A stretch of 64,000 bases of DNA from Streptomyces sp. F001. GTDB taxonomy: Bacteria; Actinomycetota; Actinomycetes; Streptomycetales; Streptomycetaceae. The stretch is from positions 1,488,001 to 1,552,000 of the forward strand of contig NZ_QZWF01000001.1 in NCBI RefSeq assembly GCF_004187715.1, given 5' to 3'. Numbering within the stretch: the stretch's first letter is position 1; every line of letters begins with the position of its first letter. This document shows, one piece after another, positions 42,131 through 52,321 of the stretch. Made by a program: the position numbers and the translations under genes. The notes under the pieces are model-generated. The model was not told the DNA's origin. It worked only from the letters and a program-made list of their open reading frames with translations, and ran no database searches.

Positions 42131-42415
42131 TCAGCTCTCGGCGGCCACCGGCTCACGCGTCGCCCTGGGCGCCGCCGTCGCCGTCGTCGCGGACTGGACC
42201 ATCCTGAGGGGCTTCGCCTTCGGCTGGCCGAGGCCCATCGCACTCATGATCGCGCCGATGACACCTCCCAGCGCCACGATCGCCATGCCGCCCCAGAAGC
42301 CGAGCGGGTTGTCCCCCACCATGAAGACGCCCGCGACGCAGAAACCGATGAAGATGATGATGGAACCGGTCCAGGCGGCCGGGGTGTGTCCGTGACCGTG
42401 GCTGCTGCCCGCCAT
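42131..42415 (-). CDS. Small HGxxx-type membrane protein of the trp region
   Basis: A 94-aa protein starting MAGSSHGHGHTPAAWTG, with two membrane segments and a short charged tail. The conserved N-terminal His/Gly stretch is characteristic of a family found between trpE and trpC in Streptomyces; its role is unknown. ATG 42415 follows GAGGAG. Confidence 0.85.
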   Translation of the reverse strand: MAGSSHGHGHTPAAWTGSIIIFIGFCVAGVFMVGDNPLGFWGGMAIVALGGVIGAIMSAMGLGQPKAKPLRMVQSATTATAAPRATREPVAAES

Positions 42416-42558
42416 TGCTTGCTCCTCGTTGCGGTGTGGGTGTGTGAGCCTGATGTCTGTCGCCCATTGTCCCGTACGCGCGCGGGTGACGTGCGCGGGG
42501 GTCGCCCCGCCGGGACGTCTGTTTCGCCACATCGGGACCGGTGGCCGGGGCCCGCCCG

Positions 42559-43200
42559 CTACGCCGGTTCGGTGCCGGTCGGGTCCTCGCCCCGGTCGAG
42601 CGCCTTCCACACGTCCTCGGGCCGGTCGGGGTCGACGACGGGGGCCGTACGGCGTGGCCGGGGGGCGCCGCTGCGCTCGTAGCGGCCGGACATCGCGGGC
42701 CACAGCCGGCCGTAGCGCAGGGCGAGCAGCCCGGCGAGGAGGATCAGGGCGCCGCCCACGGCTGCGGCGTACGGCCACGCGGTGTGGGTGAGCGCTTCCA
42801 CGGTGGCGGCCGTGTCGCCGGAGGCCTGCGCGGCCTTCTCGTCCAGTGCGGAGCTGTCGGAGGCGCCGGACAGGGCTGCGGCGACGGTGCCGACGCCGCA
42901 CAGCGTGAGCAGCGCGGACACGGCGAGGCGACCGGCGCGGCGGACGGCGAAGACGGCGACGAGCGCGGCGAGGCCCACTATGGCGAGGGCCGCGGGGACG
43001 CCCGTGACCTCGCTGCCCTTGGCGGTCAGCGGGAAGGGGCCGCCGGCCACCGTGGCGGTGCCCTCCGACCATTGCTGCCGGGTCGCCAGCAACGCCACGG
43101 CCGCGCCGAGCGCACCGGCCAGCAGTGCCACGGCGAGACTCATGCGGCCGGACCGGACGGAACCCGCGGCTTCGGAACGGGGGTGAGGAACAGCAGTCAC
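42559..43200 (-). CDS. Trp region conserved membrane protein (TIGR02234)
   Basis: A 213-aa protein with four predicted membrane segments and a hydrophilic, Pro/Arg-rich C-terminus (RPEDVWKALDRGEDPT). It matches the TIGR02234 family, which is linked to trp genes in actinobacteria. Function unknown. It lies 45 bp after trpE in the same direction. Confidence 0.88.
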   Translation of the reverse strand: MTAVPHPRSEAAGSVRSGRMSLAVALLAGALGAAVALLATRQQWSEGTATVAGGPFPLTAKGSEVTGVPAALAIVGLAALVAVFAVRRAGRLAVSALLTLCGVGTVAAALSGASDSSALDEKAAQASGDTAATVEALTHTAWPYAAAVGGALILLAGLLALRYGRLWPAMSGRYERSGAPRPRRTAPVVDPDRPEDVWKALDRGEDPTGTEPA

Positions 43201-43245
43201 GTACCCAACTATCGCCTGAACCGCGGGCGAACCGTCACCCGGGGT

Positions 43246-44763
43246 TCAGTGAGAAGCGCCCCATTGCGCCGGAGGGTTCGCGTCCTGCCGGCCCAGCCGG
43301 TTCGCCGTGTGCACCGCGCGCAGTACTGCCGCCGCCTTGTTGCGGCACTCGGTGTCCTCGGCGACCGGGTCGGAGTCGGCGACGATGCCCGCGCCGGCCT
43401 GGACGTAGGCCGTGCCGTCGCGCAGCAGGGCCGTACGGATGGCGATGGCGGTGTCGGAGTCGCCGGCGAAGTCGAGGTAGCCGACACAGCCGCCGTACAG
43501 GCCCCGGCGGGACGGCTCCAGTTCGTCGATGATCTGCATGGCGCGCGGCTTGGGCGCCCCGGAGAGGGTGCCGGCCGGGAAGCAGGCCGTGAGCACGTCG
43601 AAGGCGGTGCGGTCGGCCGCGACGCGTCCGGTCACCGTCGAGACGATGTGCATGACGTGCGAGTACCGCTCGACGGACATGAAGTCGACGACCTCCACCG
43701 AGCCGGGCTCGCAGACCCGCCCGAGGTCGTTGCGGCCGAGGTCGACGAGCATCAGGTGCTCGGCGCGCTCCTTGGGGTCGGCGAGCAGTTCGTCGGCGAG
43801 GGCCTGGTCCTCCTGCGGGGTGGCGCCGCGGTGCCGGGTGCCGGCGATGGGGTGGACCATGGCCTGCCCGCCCTCGACCTTGACCAGCGCCTCGGGGGAC
43901 GAGCCGACGACGTCGAAGCCCTCGAAGCGGAGCAGGTACATGTACGGCGACGGGTTGGTCGCCCTCAGTACCCGGTACACGTCCAGCGCGCTCGCCGTGC
44001 ACGGTGTCTCGAACCGCTGCGAGGGGACGACCTGGAACGCCTCGCCGGCCCGGATGCGCTCCTTGATGTCCTCGACGGCCTCCTGGAAGTCGGGGCCGCC
44101 CCACAGCGCGCTGTACTCGGGCAGTTCGGACGGCGGGAGCGCGGCCGGGGGCTGGGCGACCGCGCGTGACAGGTCCGCCTCCATGGCGTCCAGGCGGGCC
44201 ACGGCGTCCTCGTACGCCTCGTCCACGCCCGTGTCGAGGGCGTTGTGGTTGATCGCGTTGGCGATCAGCAGGACCGAGCCCTCCCAGTGGTCCATCACCG
44301 CGAGGTCGCTGGTCAGGAGCATGGTCAGCTCGGGCAGTTTCAGGTCGTCCCGCTCGCCGGGGCCGATCTTCTCCAGGCGGCGCACGATGTCGTATCCGAG
44401 GTAGCCGACCATGCCTCCGGTGAAGGGCGGCATGCCGTCCTGGTGCGGTGTGTGCAGGGCCTCGATCGTGGCGCGCAGGGTGGCGAGCGGATCGCCCTCG
44501 GCCGGGACGCCGACCGGCGGGGTGCCGAGCCAGTGGGTCTGACCGTCGCGCTCGGTGAGGGTGGCGGCGGAGCGCACGCCGATGAAGGAGTAGCGGGACC
44601 AGGCGCGGCCGTTCTCCGCGGACTCCAGGAGGAAGGTGCCGGGGCGCTCGGCGGCGAGCTTGCGGTAGAGCGCGACCGGGGTGTCGCCGTCGGCGAGGAG
44701 TTTGCGCGTGACGGGGATGACACGGCGGTCGGTGGCCAGCTTGCGGAAGGTCTCGAGATCCAT
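43246..44763 (-). CDS. trpE: Anthranilate synthase component I
   Basis: Makes anthranilate from chorismate (505 aa). The chorismate-binding core is complete: [31 protein letters not shown] and [10 protein letters not shown]. The tryptophan feedback site LLES is at the N-terminus. The glutaminase subunit TrpG is not in this window. It starts 11 bp after hisI, so the two are probably cotranscribed. Confidence 0.96.
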   Translation of the reverse strand: MDLETFRKLATDRRVIPVTRKLLADGDTPVALYRKLAAERPGTFLLESAENGRAWSRYSFIGVRSAATLTERDGQTHWLGTPPVGVPAEGDPLATLRATIEALHTPHQDGMPPFTGGMVGYLGYDIVRRLEKIGPGERDDLKLPELTMLLTSDLAVMDHWEGSVLLIANAINHNALDTGVDEAYEDAVARLDAMEADLSRAVAQPPAALPPSELPEYSALWGGPDFQEAVEDIKERIRAGEAFQVVPSQRFETPCTASALDVYRVLRATNPSPYMYLLRFEGFDVVGSSPEALVKVEGGQAMVHPIAGTRHRGATPQEDQALADELLADPKERAEHLMLVDLGRNDLGRVCEPGSVEVVDFMSVERYSHVMHIVSTVTGRVAADRTAFDVLTACFPAGTLSGAPKPRAMQIIDELEPSRRGLYGGCVGYLDFAGDSDTAIAIRTALLRDGTAYVQAGAGIVADSDPVAEDTECRNKAAAVLRAVHTANRLGRQDANPPAQWGASH

Positions 44764-44774
44764 GGCGGCCGACC

Positions 44775-45179
44775 CTACTGATCCTGGAGTTCCGAGCGCG
44801 CCGGTACGCCGAGTTCCGCTTCCTTCAGCAGCACGTCGGCGTCGAAGCAGGTGCGGGCCCCGGTGTGGCAGGCGGCACCGACCTGGTCGACCTTGACCAG
44901 CACGGTGTCGGCGTCGCAGTCGAGGGCGACGGACTTCACCCACTGGACGTGGCCGGAGGTGTCGCCCTTGACCCAGTACTCCCGGCGGCTGCGTGACCAG
45001 TAGGTGCAGCGGCCGGTCGTGAGCGTGCGGTGCAGTGCCTCGTCGTCCATCCAGCCGAGCATCAGTACCTCTCCGGTGTCGTACTGCTGGGCGATGGCGG
45101 GCAGGAGCCCGTCGGCGCTGCGCTTGAGGCGCGCGGCGATCTCGGGGGCGAGGCTGCTGGGCGGAGGCGAGCTGGTCAT
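44775..45179 (-). CDS. hisI: Phosphoribosyl-AMP cyclohydrolase
   Basis: Third enzyme of histidine synthesis (134 aa). The zinc ligands and motif are visible in [27 protein letters not shown]. The start codon overlaps no gene; the divergent TIGR03085 gene begins 81 bp away. Its placement ahead of trpE links the two pathways transcriptionally. Confidence 0.96.
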   Translation of the reverse strand: MTSSPPPSSLAPEIAARLKRSADGLLPAIAQQYDTGEVLMLGWMDDEALHRTLTTGRCTYWSRSRREYWVKGDTSGHVQWVKSVALDCDADTVLVKVDQVGAACHTGARTCFDADVLLKEAELGVPARSELQDQ

Positions 45180-45260
45180 GGGGCCATTGTGCCGCGCGGC
45201 ACCGACAAGCCCGGGCGGCGTCCACTGTCCGGACCCGCTACCCGGTCGTAGGCTGACTGC

Positions 45261-45896
45261 ATGTCGACCTTTGCCAAGCGTGAACGGCTCCTTCTCGCCG
45301 ACCTCTTGGAGACCGCAGGTCCGGATGCCCCCACCCTGTGCGAGGGCTGGCAGACCCGTGATCTGGCCGCGCACGTGGTCGTGCGCGAGCGCCGCCCCGA
45401 CGCCGCCGGGGGCATGCTGATCAAGCAGCTCGCGCCCCGCTTGGAGAAGGCGATGGAGGAGTTCACGGCGAAGCCGTACGAGGAGCTGATCCAGCTCATC
45501 CGCATCGGCCCGCCGCGCTTCTCCCCCTTCCAGCTCAAGCAGATCGACGAGATGTCGAACACGGTCGAGTTCTACGTCCACACCGAGGACGTCCGCCGTG
45601 CCCAGCCGGACTGGACGGCCCGCGAGCTCGACCCGGTCTTCCAGGACGCCCTGTGGTCCCGTCTGGAACGCACCGCCCGCCTGATGGGCCGCAAGGCCCC
45701 CACGGGCCTGGTGCTGCGCCGCCCCGACGGCCAGACCGCCGTCGCCCACCGCGGCGCGCCGGTCGTCACGGTGACCGGCGAGCCGTCGGAACTGCTGCTG
45801 TTCGTCTACGGCCGCCAGAGCGCCGCCAAGGTGGATGTCGTCGGCGACCAGGACGCGATCACCAAGCTGCAGGAGTCGAAGCAACTCGGCATCTGA
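45261..45896 (+). CDS. TIGR03085-family protein
   Basis: A 211-aa protein of the DinB/MDMPI-like actinobacterial family TIGR03085. The typical start is [27 protein letters not shown], and [10 protein letters not shown] is the expected C-half motif. Related proteins use mycothiol or a metal site, but the activity here is unknown. It converges on the MFS gene with a 10-bp gap. Confidence 0.88.
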   Translation: MSTFAKRERLLLADLLETAGPDAPTLCEGWQTRDLAAHVVVRERRPDAAGGMLIKQLAPRLEKAMEEFTAKPYEELIQLIRIGPPRFSPFQLKQIDEMSNTVEFYVHTEDVRRAQPDWTARELDPVFQDALWSRLERTARLMGRKAPTGLVLRRPDGQTAVAHRGAPVVTVTGEPSELLLFVYGRQSAAKVDVVGDQDAITKLQESKQLGI

Positions 45897-45906
45897 GGGC
45901 CGCCGC

Positions 45907-47196
45907 TCAGCCGGGCAGCCCGGCCCGGCGCAGATCCCGGGCGCACAGGACGACGACCCCGCCGAGCCCGCAGACCGCCGCGCTGACGACGAACACCGGC
46001 CCGGTGCCCCAGACTCCGATGGCGGCCGCCGACAGCGGCATGCTCAACGGGGCGAAGCCGAGGCTGACCAGGCCGGCGACGGCGGTGACCCGGCCCAGGT
46101 AGGCGGGGTCGGCCTGGGTCTGCAGCAGGGCGCCGCACAGGGTGCCGCTGAGCCCGGCGAGCAGACCGATCAGCAGTGCAGTGCCGACGGCCACGGCAAC
46201 ACCGGGGGCGTAGGCGAGCGCCCCGATGGCCACCGAGCCGGCGAGGATCGCGTACGCTGCGGTCCGCCCGGCGTGCGGTAGCCGCCCCCGTACCGTGAGC
46301 AGCAGCGCGGCGGCGCCCGCGCCGGTGCCGAACCCGGCGAGTACCCAGCCCATCCCGGCCGCGCCCCAGTCCCGCTCGTCGGCCAGCAGGGTGAGGCCGA
46401 CGTTGAGCGGGCCGACGAAGCCCAGGTCACCGAGGGCGATGGCCACCATCAGCGGGGCGAGCACCCGGTGACCGCGGATATAGCGCAGCCCCGCGACCAG
46501 GTCACTCCCCCACGCTCGGCTTCGCTCGCGCGGAGGGACCCCCATGGCGGTGGTACGTCCGTCGGCGGGCGCGTCGTCCGCCGGCAGGTCCCGGACGCGC
46601 ACGGAGACCAGCAGCGGCACCGACACGGCGATCAGCAGTCCGGCGAGCGCGAACGCGGCCGCCGCGCCGCCCACCGCCACACCGAGACCGCCGAGCGGGG
46701 CACCGACGACGCTCGCGAACCTGATCGCGAGGCTTCGCATGCCCTGCACGCGCGCGAGCTGACCTCGACCGGTCACGCGCGCGGGGAGGGCGCCCACAGC
46801 GGGCATGAACACGGCGTCGACGGTGCCGAAGACGAACGCGAGCAGGGCCAGGGGCCACAGGCCCGGGCTGGTGAGGAACAGCAGCCCGGCCACCGCGAGC
46901 ACGGCCACGCAGCGCACCGCGTCACTGCCTATGGCGACCCTGTGCGGCCCGAGCCGGTCGGCGATCACTCCGCCGCCCAGCATCAGCACGGCTCGCGGCA
47001 GCGCGCTGACCGACATCACGACACCGGCCTGCGCGGGCGTACCGGACTGGACGGCGGCCCAGGACAGGGCGATGTAGTAGACGCTGTCGCCGACCATCGA
47101 GGAGGTGTAGGCGGCGAGCCAGCGCAGAACGTTGCCGTCGCGGTGGGCAGGGCGTTCGGCGTGCTGCTCGGGTATGACGGGCGCGGTGACGGTCAC
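45907..47196 (-). CDS. MFS efflux-type transporter
   Basis: Major facilitator permease (429 aa) with about 12 membrane segments. The [19 protein letters not shown] and [14 protein letters not shown] regions are typical of the enterobactin-exporter-like group. Between the two halves the loop includes [13 protein letters not shown], encoded in frame by an interspersed repeat (46506-46544). GTG 47196 lies 14 bp after the ArsR gene, so regulator and pump form one operon. The substrate is unknown. Confidence 0.9.
   Translation of the reverse strand: MTVTAPVIPEQHAERPAHRDGNVLRWLAAYTSSMVGDSVYYIALSWAAVQSGTPAQAGVVMSVSALPRAVLMLGGGVIADRLGPHRVAIGSDAVRCVAVLAVAGLLFLTSPGLWPLALLAFVFGTVDAVFMPAVGALPARVTGRGQLARVQGMRSLAIRFASVVGAPLGGLGVAVGGAAAAFALAGLLIAVSVPLLVSVRVRDLPADDAPADGRTTAMGVPPRERSRAWGSDLVAGLRYIRGHRVLAPLMVAIALGDLGFVGPLNVGLTLLADERDWGAAGMGWVLAGFGTGAGAAALLLTVRGRLPHAGRTAAYAILAGSVAIGALAYAPGVAVAVGTALLIGLLAGLSGTLCGALLQTQADPAYLGRVTAVAGLVSLGFAPLSMPLSAAAIGVWGTGPVFVVSAAVCGLGGVVVLCARDLRRAGLPG
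46506..46544. repeat. Interspersed repeat fragment inside the MFS gene
   Basis: Matches, inverted, the 33057-33098 part of repeat copy A (shared CTCGGCTTCGCTCG). It adds about 13 codons without breaking the frame, in the central cytoplasmic loop. Confidence 0.7.
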
Positions 47197-47210
47197 GGAG
47201 GCGGCCTCTC

Positions 47211-47798
47211 TCAGACGCGGAACGGAAACCCGTACACATGCAGCGCGACACTCTCGCGCCCTTCGGTGTCGCCGGCGGCTTCGGCGGCCCGGCCCTTCGC
47301 CTCGTACTTCCTGGCGAGCGCCTCCAGCTCCTGACGGAGTCCGTCCAGCTCGGCAGGGGTCAGCCGCAGCAGGGACTCGCTGTCGGGGGCTGCGGAGTTC
47401 CACTCGGGGCCCCAGGTCGGCCGCTCGTCGAGATAGCGGCGGTACATGTCGGCGCGCTGCTCGTGGAAGAGCCGGGTGGCCGCCAGGTGCGCGGCCGCCC
47501 GCTCGGGTGCGTCCCGGAAGTCCTTGTCCCGGATGCTCACGCCCTCCGAGGAGGGCTGCCACCAGCGCTCCCGGCCGTCCGCGCGCTGCGGTTCGGCCTC
47601 TTCGATGAGCCCGTGCTCGGCGAGTTTCCGCAGGTGATAGCTGACCAGCGAGACAGCCTCGTCGACCTGGTCGGCAAGGTGCGAGGCGGTCGCCGTGCGG
47701 GCCACGCACAGCCCCCGGTACAGCTGCATCCGCAGCGGGTGGGCCAGGGCCTTGAGCGTGCCCAGGTCGGTGATGGGGCGGTTCTCCTCGCGTGCCAT
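47211..47798 (-). CDS. ArsR-type helix-turn-helix regulator
   Basis: A 195-aa protein with an N-terminal winged helix (LGTLKALAHPLRMQLYRGL, ASHLADQVDEAVSLVSYHLRKLAEHGL) and an alpha-helical C-terminal domain ending LHVYGFPFRV. No metal-site cysteines of classic ArsR are present, so another ligand is likely. It is the first gene of an operon with the MFS transporter, and a strong palindrome lies just upstream (47820-47853). Confidence 0.88.
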   Translation of the reverse strand: MAREENRPITDLGTLKALAHPLRMQLYRGLCVARTATASHLADQVDEAVSLVSYHLRKLAEHGLIEEAEPQRADGRERWWQPSSEGVSIRDKDFRDAPERAAAHLAATRLFHEQRADMYRRYLDERPTWGPEWNSAAPDSESLLRLTPAELDGLRQELEALARKYEAKGRAAEAAGDTEGRESVALHVYGFPFRV

Positions 47799-47819
47799 GA
47801 CGCCACCGTAGATACGAAA

Positions 47820-47853
47820 GGAAAGTTGCACAATATATTTTGCGCAATTTTCC
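47820..47853. promoter_or_regulatory. Palindromic operator upstream of the ArsR-MFS operon
   Basis: Two 14-base arms (GGAAAGTTGCACAA and TTGCGCAATTTTCC) match at 12 of 14 positions around a TATATT centre. The site is 22 bp before the regulator start and unusually AT-rich for this genome, so it likely overlaps the promoter and binds the regulator itself. Confidence 0.65.
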
Positions 47854-47874
47854 TTGTGTACCTGCCCATGGGAA

Positions 47875-47897
47875 AGCCCCGGCCGTCGGCCGGGGCT
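47875..47897. terminator. his operon terminator
   Basis: Perfect 10-bp hairpin (AGCCCCGGCC, three-base loop, complement) 10 bp past the hisF stop. Confidence 0.85.
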
Positions 47898-47906
47898 CAG
47901 CTCCGC

Positions 47907-48662
47907 CTACCTGACGAGATGCCCCGCCCCCCGCAACGTCGCCTTCACCTCGCCGATGCGCAGATCGCCGAAGTGGAAGACCGACGCCGCCAGTACGGCG
48001 TCCGCGCCCGCGGCGATCGCCGGCGGGAAGTCGGCCAGTTTGCCCGCGCCGCCGGAGGCGATCACCGGCACGGTGACGTGCTTGCGTACCGCGGCGATCA
48101 TCTCGAGGTCGTAGCCGTCCTTCGTGCCGTCCGCGTCCATCGAGTTGAGCAGGATCTCCCCCGCGCCCAGCTCGGCGGCCCGGTGCGCCCACTCGACGGC
48201 GTCGATGCCGGTGCCGCGGCGGCCGCCGTGGGTCGTGACCTCGAAGGAGCCCGACTCGGTGCGCCGGGCGTCCACGGACAGAACCAGGACCTGGCGGCCG
48301 AAGCGCTCTGCGATCTCGCGGATGAGGTCGGGGCGGGCGATCGCAGCCGTGTTCACGCCCACCTTGTCGGCGCCCGCCCGCAGCAGCTTGTCCACGTCCT
48401 CCGCCGTGCGCACGCCACCGCCGACGGTGAGCGGGATGAACACCTGCTCGGCGGTGCGGCGCACCACGTCGTACGTCGTCTCGCGGTTGCCGGACGACGC
48501 CGTGATGTCCAGGAAGGTCAGCTCGTCGGCGCCCTCCGCGTCGTACACCTTGGCCATCTCGACGGGGTCGCCCGCGTCGCGCAGGTTCTGGAAATTGACA
48601 CCCTTGACGACCCGGCCGTTGTCTACGTCCAGGCAGGGGATGACTCGGACCGCCAGGGTCAT
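47907..48662 (-). CDS. hisF: Imidazole glycerol phosphate synthase, cyclase subunit
   Basis: TIM barrel (251 aa) that closes the imidazole ring using ammonia from HisH. The two phosphate-binding and catalytic regions are [17 protein letters not shown] (Asp12) and [13 protein letters not shown]. The ATG overlaps the RidA stop. It is the last gene of the his operon. Confidence 0.97.
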   Translation of the reverse strand: MTLAVRVIPCLDVDNGRVVKGVNFQNLRDAGDPVEMAKVYDAEGADELTFLDITASSGNRETTYDVVRRTAEQVFIPLTVGGGVRTAEDVDKLLRAGADKVGVNTAAIARPDLIREIAERFGRQVLVLSVDARRTESGSFEVTTHGGRRGTGIDAVEWAHRAAELGAGEILLNSMDADGTKDGYDLEMIAAVRKHVTVPVIASGGAGKLADFPPAIAAGADAVLAASVFHFGDLRIGEVKATLRGAGHLVR

Positions 48663-49063
48663 GAGTTCACGGCTCCTCTGAATGCTTCCAGTTCCACTGA
48701 GACCAGGACTCGCGGGTCGACGAAGCCCTCCACGACCAGCAGGGTCGTGACGGGCCGTACGGAGTCGAAGAGCTCCTTGTGGGCCCGTCCCGCCTCGTCG
48801 ATGTCGCGCAGATGCGCCAGATGCATCCGCGTCCTGATCACGGACTCGACGCCGAGCCCGAACTCGCCGATCGCCTCGATCGCGCTGGTGAACGCCACCT
48901 TCGCCTGCTCGTACGGGTCTCCCTCCCCGTACAGCACGCTGCCCTTGAAGGACGTCGTGCCCGCCACCAGGACGCGGTCGCCCGCCGCGACGGCACGCGC
49001 GAAACCGAAGGACTCCTCCCAGGGGCTTCCGCTCTGTATGCGCCGCACGGCATCCGACGTCAT
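48659..49063 (-). CDS. ridA: RidA-family enamine/imine deaminase
   Basis: A 134-aa YjgF/YER057c/UK114-type protein that hydrolyses reactive enamine or imine intermediates. It shows the VLVAGTTSF strand, the [14 protein letters not shown] helix, and the Arg in SVIRTRMHL. It sits between priA and hisF with ATGA overlaps on both sides, so it is a fixed part of the his operon. Why histidine synthesis needs it is not clear from sequence. Confidence 0.9.
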   Translation of the reverse strand: MTSDAVRRIQSGSPWEESFGFARAVAAGDRVLVAGTTSFKGSVLYGEGDPYEQAKVAFTSAIEAIGEFGLGVESVIRTRMHLAHLRDIDEAGRAHKELFDSVRPVTTLLVVEGFVDPRVLVSVELEAFRGAVNS

Positions 49064-49785
49064 GGCGACACAGCCTCCAGGGCCTCTTCCAGGGTGAACG
49101 CCTTCGCGTACAGGGCCTTCCCGACGATGGCGCCCTCGACACCGAGGGGGACGAGGTCCGCGAGGGCGCGCAGGTCGTCCAGCGAGGACACACCGCCGGA
49201 GGCCACGACGGGCCGGTCGGTCGCCGCGCAGACGTTCTTCAGGAGCTGAAGGTTCGGGCCCTGGAGCGTGCCGTCCTTGGCGATGTCGGTGACGACGTAG
49301 CGGGCGCAGCCCTCCTTGTCGAGGCGCTCCAGCGTCTCGTAGAGGTCACCGCCGTCGCGGGTCCAGCCGCGGCCGCGCAGAGTCGTGCCGCGTACGTCGA
49401 GACCGACCGCGATCTTGTCACCGTGCTCGGCGATGACCCTGGCGACCCACTCGGGGGTCTCCAGGGCGGCCGTACCGAGGTTCACGCGCGTGCAGCCGGT
49501 CGCGAGGGCGGCCGCGAGGGAGGCGTCGTCGCGGATGCCGCCGGACAGCTCCACCTTGATGTCCATCGCCTTCGCGACCTCGGCGATCAGCTCCCGGTTG
49601 TCGCCGGTGCCGAAGGCGGCGTCCAGGTCGACCAGGTGCAGCCACTCGGCGCCCGCCCGCTGCCAGGCGAGGGCGGCCTCCAGGGGGGAGCCGTACGAGG
49701 TCTCCGTGCCGGACTCGCCGTGCACCAGGCGGACGGCCTGACCGTCACGGACGTCGACGGCGGGGAGGAGTTCGAGCTTGGCCAT
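49060..49785 (-). CDS. priA: Bifunctional HisA/TrpF isomerase PriA
   Basis: TIM barrel (241 aa) that isomerises both ProFAR (histidine) and PRA (tryptophan). Catalytic Asp11 ([10 protein letters not shown]) and Asp171 (TDIAKDGT) and the PriA-type Arg19 are present. No trpF exists among the trp genes in this window, in keeping with the Streptomyces pattern. It starts four bases after hisH and overlaps ridA. Confidence 0.96.
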   Translation of the reverse strand: MAKLELLPAVDVRDGQAVRLVHGESGTETSYGSPLEAALAWQRAGAEWLHLVDLDAAFGTGDNRELIAEVAKAMDIKVELSGGIRDDASLAAALATGCTRVNLGTAALETPEWVARVIAEHGDKIAVGLDVRGTTLRGRGWTRDGGDLYETLERLDKEGCARYVVTDIAKDGTLQGPNLQLLKNVCAATDRPVVASGGVSSLDDLRALADLVPLGVEGAIVGKALYAKAFTLEEALEAVSP

Positions 49786-49789
49786 GTCT

Positions 49790-50437
49790 CTACAGGGTTC
49801 CGATCCAGTTGGTGAGCAGCTGCGCTCCGGCGTCGCCGGACTTCTCGGGGTGGAACTGCGTGGCCCACAGGGCGCCGTTCTCGACGGCGGCCACGAACGG
49901 CTTGCCGTGCGTCGACCAGGTCACCTTGGGGGCGGTCAGCGTCGGGTTGTACGTCTCCAGGGTCCAGTCGTGGACGGCGTAGGAGTGCACGAAGTAGAAG
50001 CGCGCGTCCGCGTCCAGGCCGGCGAACAGCTCGGAGTCGGCCGGCGCCTCGACGGTGTTCCAGCCCATGTGCGGCACGATGTCGGCCTGGAGCGGCTCGA
50101 CCGCGCCGGGCCACTCGTCGAGGCCCTCGGTCTCCACGCCGTGCTCGATGCCGCGCGCGAAGAGGATCTGCATACCGACGCAGATGCCCATCACGGGGCG
50201 CCCGCCGGCCAGCCGCCGGTCGACGATCCAGTCGCCGCGTGCCTCCTTCAGGCCCGTCATGCAGGCGGCGAAGGCACCGACGCCGGGCACCAGGAGGCCG
50301 TCCGCGTTCATGGCCCTGTCGAAGTCGCGGGTTATCTCGACATCGGCTCCCACGCGCGCGAGGGCGCGTTCGGCGGACCTCACATTGCCGAAGCCGTAGT
50401 CGAACACAACGACGTTCTTGGCGTTCTTGGTGCTCAA
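49790..50437 (-). CDS. hisH: Imidazole glycerol phosphate synthase, glutaminase subunit
   Basis: Class I glutamine amidotransferase (215 aa) feeding ammonia to HisF. The nucleophile is Cys86 in GICVGMQIL, with the His-Glu pair in QFHPEKSG. I chose TTG 50437: it overlaps the stop of the small upstream gene as TTGA and has GGAGGT seven bases before it. GTG 50443 would be too close to that site. Confidence 0.95.
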   Translation of the reverse strand: MSTKNAKNVVVFDYGFGNVRSAERALARVGADVEITRDFDRAMNADGLLVPGVGAFAACMTGLKEARGDWIVDRRLAGGRPVMGICVGMQILFARGIEHGVETEGLDEWPGAVEPLQADIVPHMGWNTVEAPADSELFAGLDADARFYFVHSYAVHDWTLETYNPTLTAPKVTWSTHGKPFVAAVENGALWATQFHPEKSGDAGAQLLTNWIGTL

Positions 50438-50598
50438 TTCCACACCTCCAGCCGCAGGACGCCCGCGACCAGACACATCGCGGCGCCGATGGAGAGCAGC
50501 ACGATCAGCCCCTTCGGCATCTGCTGCTTCACGAAGGAGACGATGCCGCCGACGAGGAAGAGGCCGACGACGATCAGGACGGTCGAGGTGCCGTTCAC
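50434..50598 (-). CDS. Small membrane protein inside the his operon
   Basis: A 54-aa protein with two membrane helices ([17 protein letters not shown] and [18 protein letters not shown]) joined by a short KQQMPKG loop. Its GTG overlaps the hisB stop (GTGA) and its stop overlaps the hisH TTG (TTGA), so it is translated as part of the chain. It is short enough to be missed by size cut-offs. Function unknown. Confidence 0.85.
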   Translation of the reverse strand: MNGTSTVLIVVGLFLVGGIVSFVKQQMPKGLIVLLSIGAAMCLVAGVLRLEVWN

Positions 50599-51188
50599 AG
50601 CGCGCCCTTCGTGGAAGGCAGGATGCCGGCCGCGCGCGGGTCACGCTCGCTGGCGTACCGCAGCGCCCGCGCCAGCGCCTTGAACTGGCACTCCACGATG
50701 TGGTGTGCGTTGCGCCCGTACGGCACGTGCACGTGCAGCGCGATCTGCGCCTGCGCGACGAAGGACTCCAGGATGTGCCGGGTCATCGTGGTGTCGTACT
50801 CGCCGATCATCGGCGCCATGTTCTCGGGCTCGGTGTGCACGAGGTACGGGCGGCCGGAGAGGTCGACGGTGACCTGGGCGAGGGACTCGTCCAGCGGGAC
50901 CGTGCAGTTGCCGAAGCGGTAGATCCCCACCTTGTCGCCGAGCGCCTGCTTGAAGGCGGCGCCCAGCGCGAGGGCGGTGTCCTCGATGGTGTGGTGCGAG
51001 TCGATGTGCAGGTCGCCCTCGGTCTTCACGGTCAGGTCGAACAGACCGTGCCGGCCGAGCTGGTCGAGCATGTGGTCGTAGAAGCCGACTCCTGTCGACA
51101 CATCGACCTTCCCGGACCCGTCGAGGTCGATCTCGACGAGGACCGAGGTCTCCTTCGTGACTCGTTCCACGCGTCCTACGCGGCTCAT
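50595..51188 (-). CDS. hisB: Imidazoleglycerol-phosphate dehydratase
   Basis: Monofunctional dehydratase (197 aa). The duplicated metal-binding motifs are intact: [14 protein letters not shown] with [10 protein letters not shown], and [15 protein letters not shown]. The start overlaps the hisC stop (ATGA). Confidence 0.97.
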   Translation of the reverse strand: MSRVGRVERVTKETSVLVEIDLDGSGKVDVSTGVGFYDHMLDQLGRHGLFDLTVKTEGDLHIDSHHTIEDTALALGAAFKQALGDKVGIYRFGNCTVPLDESLAQVTVDLSGRPYLVHTEPENMAPMIGEYDTTMTRHILESFVAQAQIALHVHVPYGRNAHHIVECQFKALARALRYASERDPRAAGILPSTKGAL

Positions 51189-52321
51189 GCGTTCTGCTCC
51201 TTCGGGGGTGTGGGGGTGTCCCCCACAAAGCTCACCAGTTCACGGACCGCGTCGAGGAACGCGTCGTTCTCTTCGGGGGTTCCGGCGGTGACCCGCAGCC
51301 ACCCCGGTACGCCGTTGTCCCGGACCAGGACGCCCCGGTCGAGGATCTTCCGCCAGGCCTCCTGGGCGTCCGGGAACCGCCCGAACTGCACGAAGTTGGC
51401 GTCGGACTCCGTCACCTCGTAGCCGATCGCGCGCAGTTCTGCGACCAGCCGGTCCCGCTCGGACTTGAGCTGCTCGACATAGCCGAGCAGGGTGTCGGTG
51501 TGCTCCAGCGCGGCCAGCGCGGTCGCCTGGGTGACGGCCGACAGGTGGTACGGCAGCCGTACGAGCTGCACCGCGTCCACGACGGCCGGGTGCGCGGCGA
51601 GATAGCCGAGGCGCAGACCGGCCGCCCCGAACGCCTTCGACATGGTCCGCGAGATGACGAGGTGCGGACGGCCCTGAAGCAGCGGCAGCAGCGAGGCGCC
51701 GTGGCTGAACTCGATGTACGCCTCGTCGACCACCACCATCGACGGCTTCGCCGCCTGCGCGGCCTCGTACAGCGCGAGGACCGTCTCGGGCGGAACCGCG
51801 TTGCCCGTGGGGTTGTTGGGGGTGGTGATGAAGACGACGTCGGGCTGGTTCTCGACGATGGCCTTCTCGGCCGCCGCGAGGTCGATGGTGAAGTCGTCGT
51901 TCCGGGGGCCGGAGATCCAGCCGGTGCCCGTGCCGCGCGCGATCAGGCCGTGCATCGAGTACGACGGTTCGAAGCCGATCGCCGTGCGGCCCGGCCCGCC
52001 GAAGGTCTGCAGCAGCTGCTGGATGACCTCGTTGGAGCCGTTGGCGGCCCAGACGTTCGCCGGGCCGATCTCGTAGCCGGACGTGTTCGTCAGGTACTCG
52101 GCGAGCTTCGTGCGCAGCTCGACCGCGTCCCGGTCCGGGTAGCGGTTGAGATTCCGGGCCGCCTCGCGCACCCGCTCGGCGATCCGTTCGACCAGCGGCT
52201 CGGGCAGCGGGTAGGGGTTCTCGTTGGTGTTGAGCCGTACGGGGACGTCCAACTGGGGCGCGCCGTAGGGGGACTTGCCGCGCAGCTCGTCCCGTACGGG
52301 GAGATCGTCGATGCCTGTCAC
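51185..52321 (-). CDS. hisC: Histidinol-phosphate aminotransferase
   Basis: PLP aminotransferase (378 aa). The PLP Lys is Lys229 in SRTMSKAFG, with NTNENPYP at the N-terminus and NNPTGN for cofactor binding. GTG 52321 overlaps the hisD stop (GTGA). Confidence 0.97.
   Translation of the reverse strand: MTGIDDLPVRDELRGKSPYGAPQLDVPVRLNTNENPYPLPEPLVERIAERVREAARNLNRYPDRDAVELRTKLAEYLTNTSGYEIGPANVWAANGSNEVIQQLLQTFGGPGRTAIGFEPSYSMHGLIARGTGTGWISGPRNDDFTIDLAAAEKAIVENQPDVVFITTPNNPTGNAVPPETVLALYEAAQAAKPSMVVVDEAYIEFSHGASLLPLLQGRPHLVISRTMSKAFGAAGLRLGYLAAHPAVVDAVQLVRLPYHLSAVTQATALAALEHTDTLLGYVEQLKSERDRLVAELRAIGYEVTESDANFVQFGRFPDAQEAWRKILDRGVLVRDNGVPGWLRVTAGTPEENDAFLDAVRELVSFVGDTPTPPKEQNA

Noticed and set aside
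47197..48192. Long N-terminal extension of the MFS frame
   Set aside because: It reads through the ArsR gene and part of hisF in another frame and is Arg/Gly/Ala low complexity. The true start is GTG 47196.
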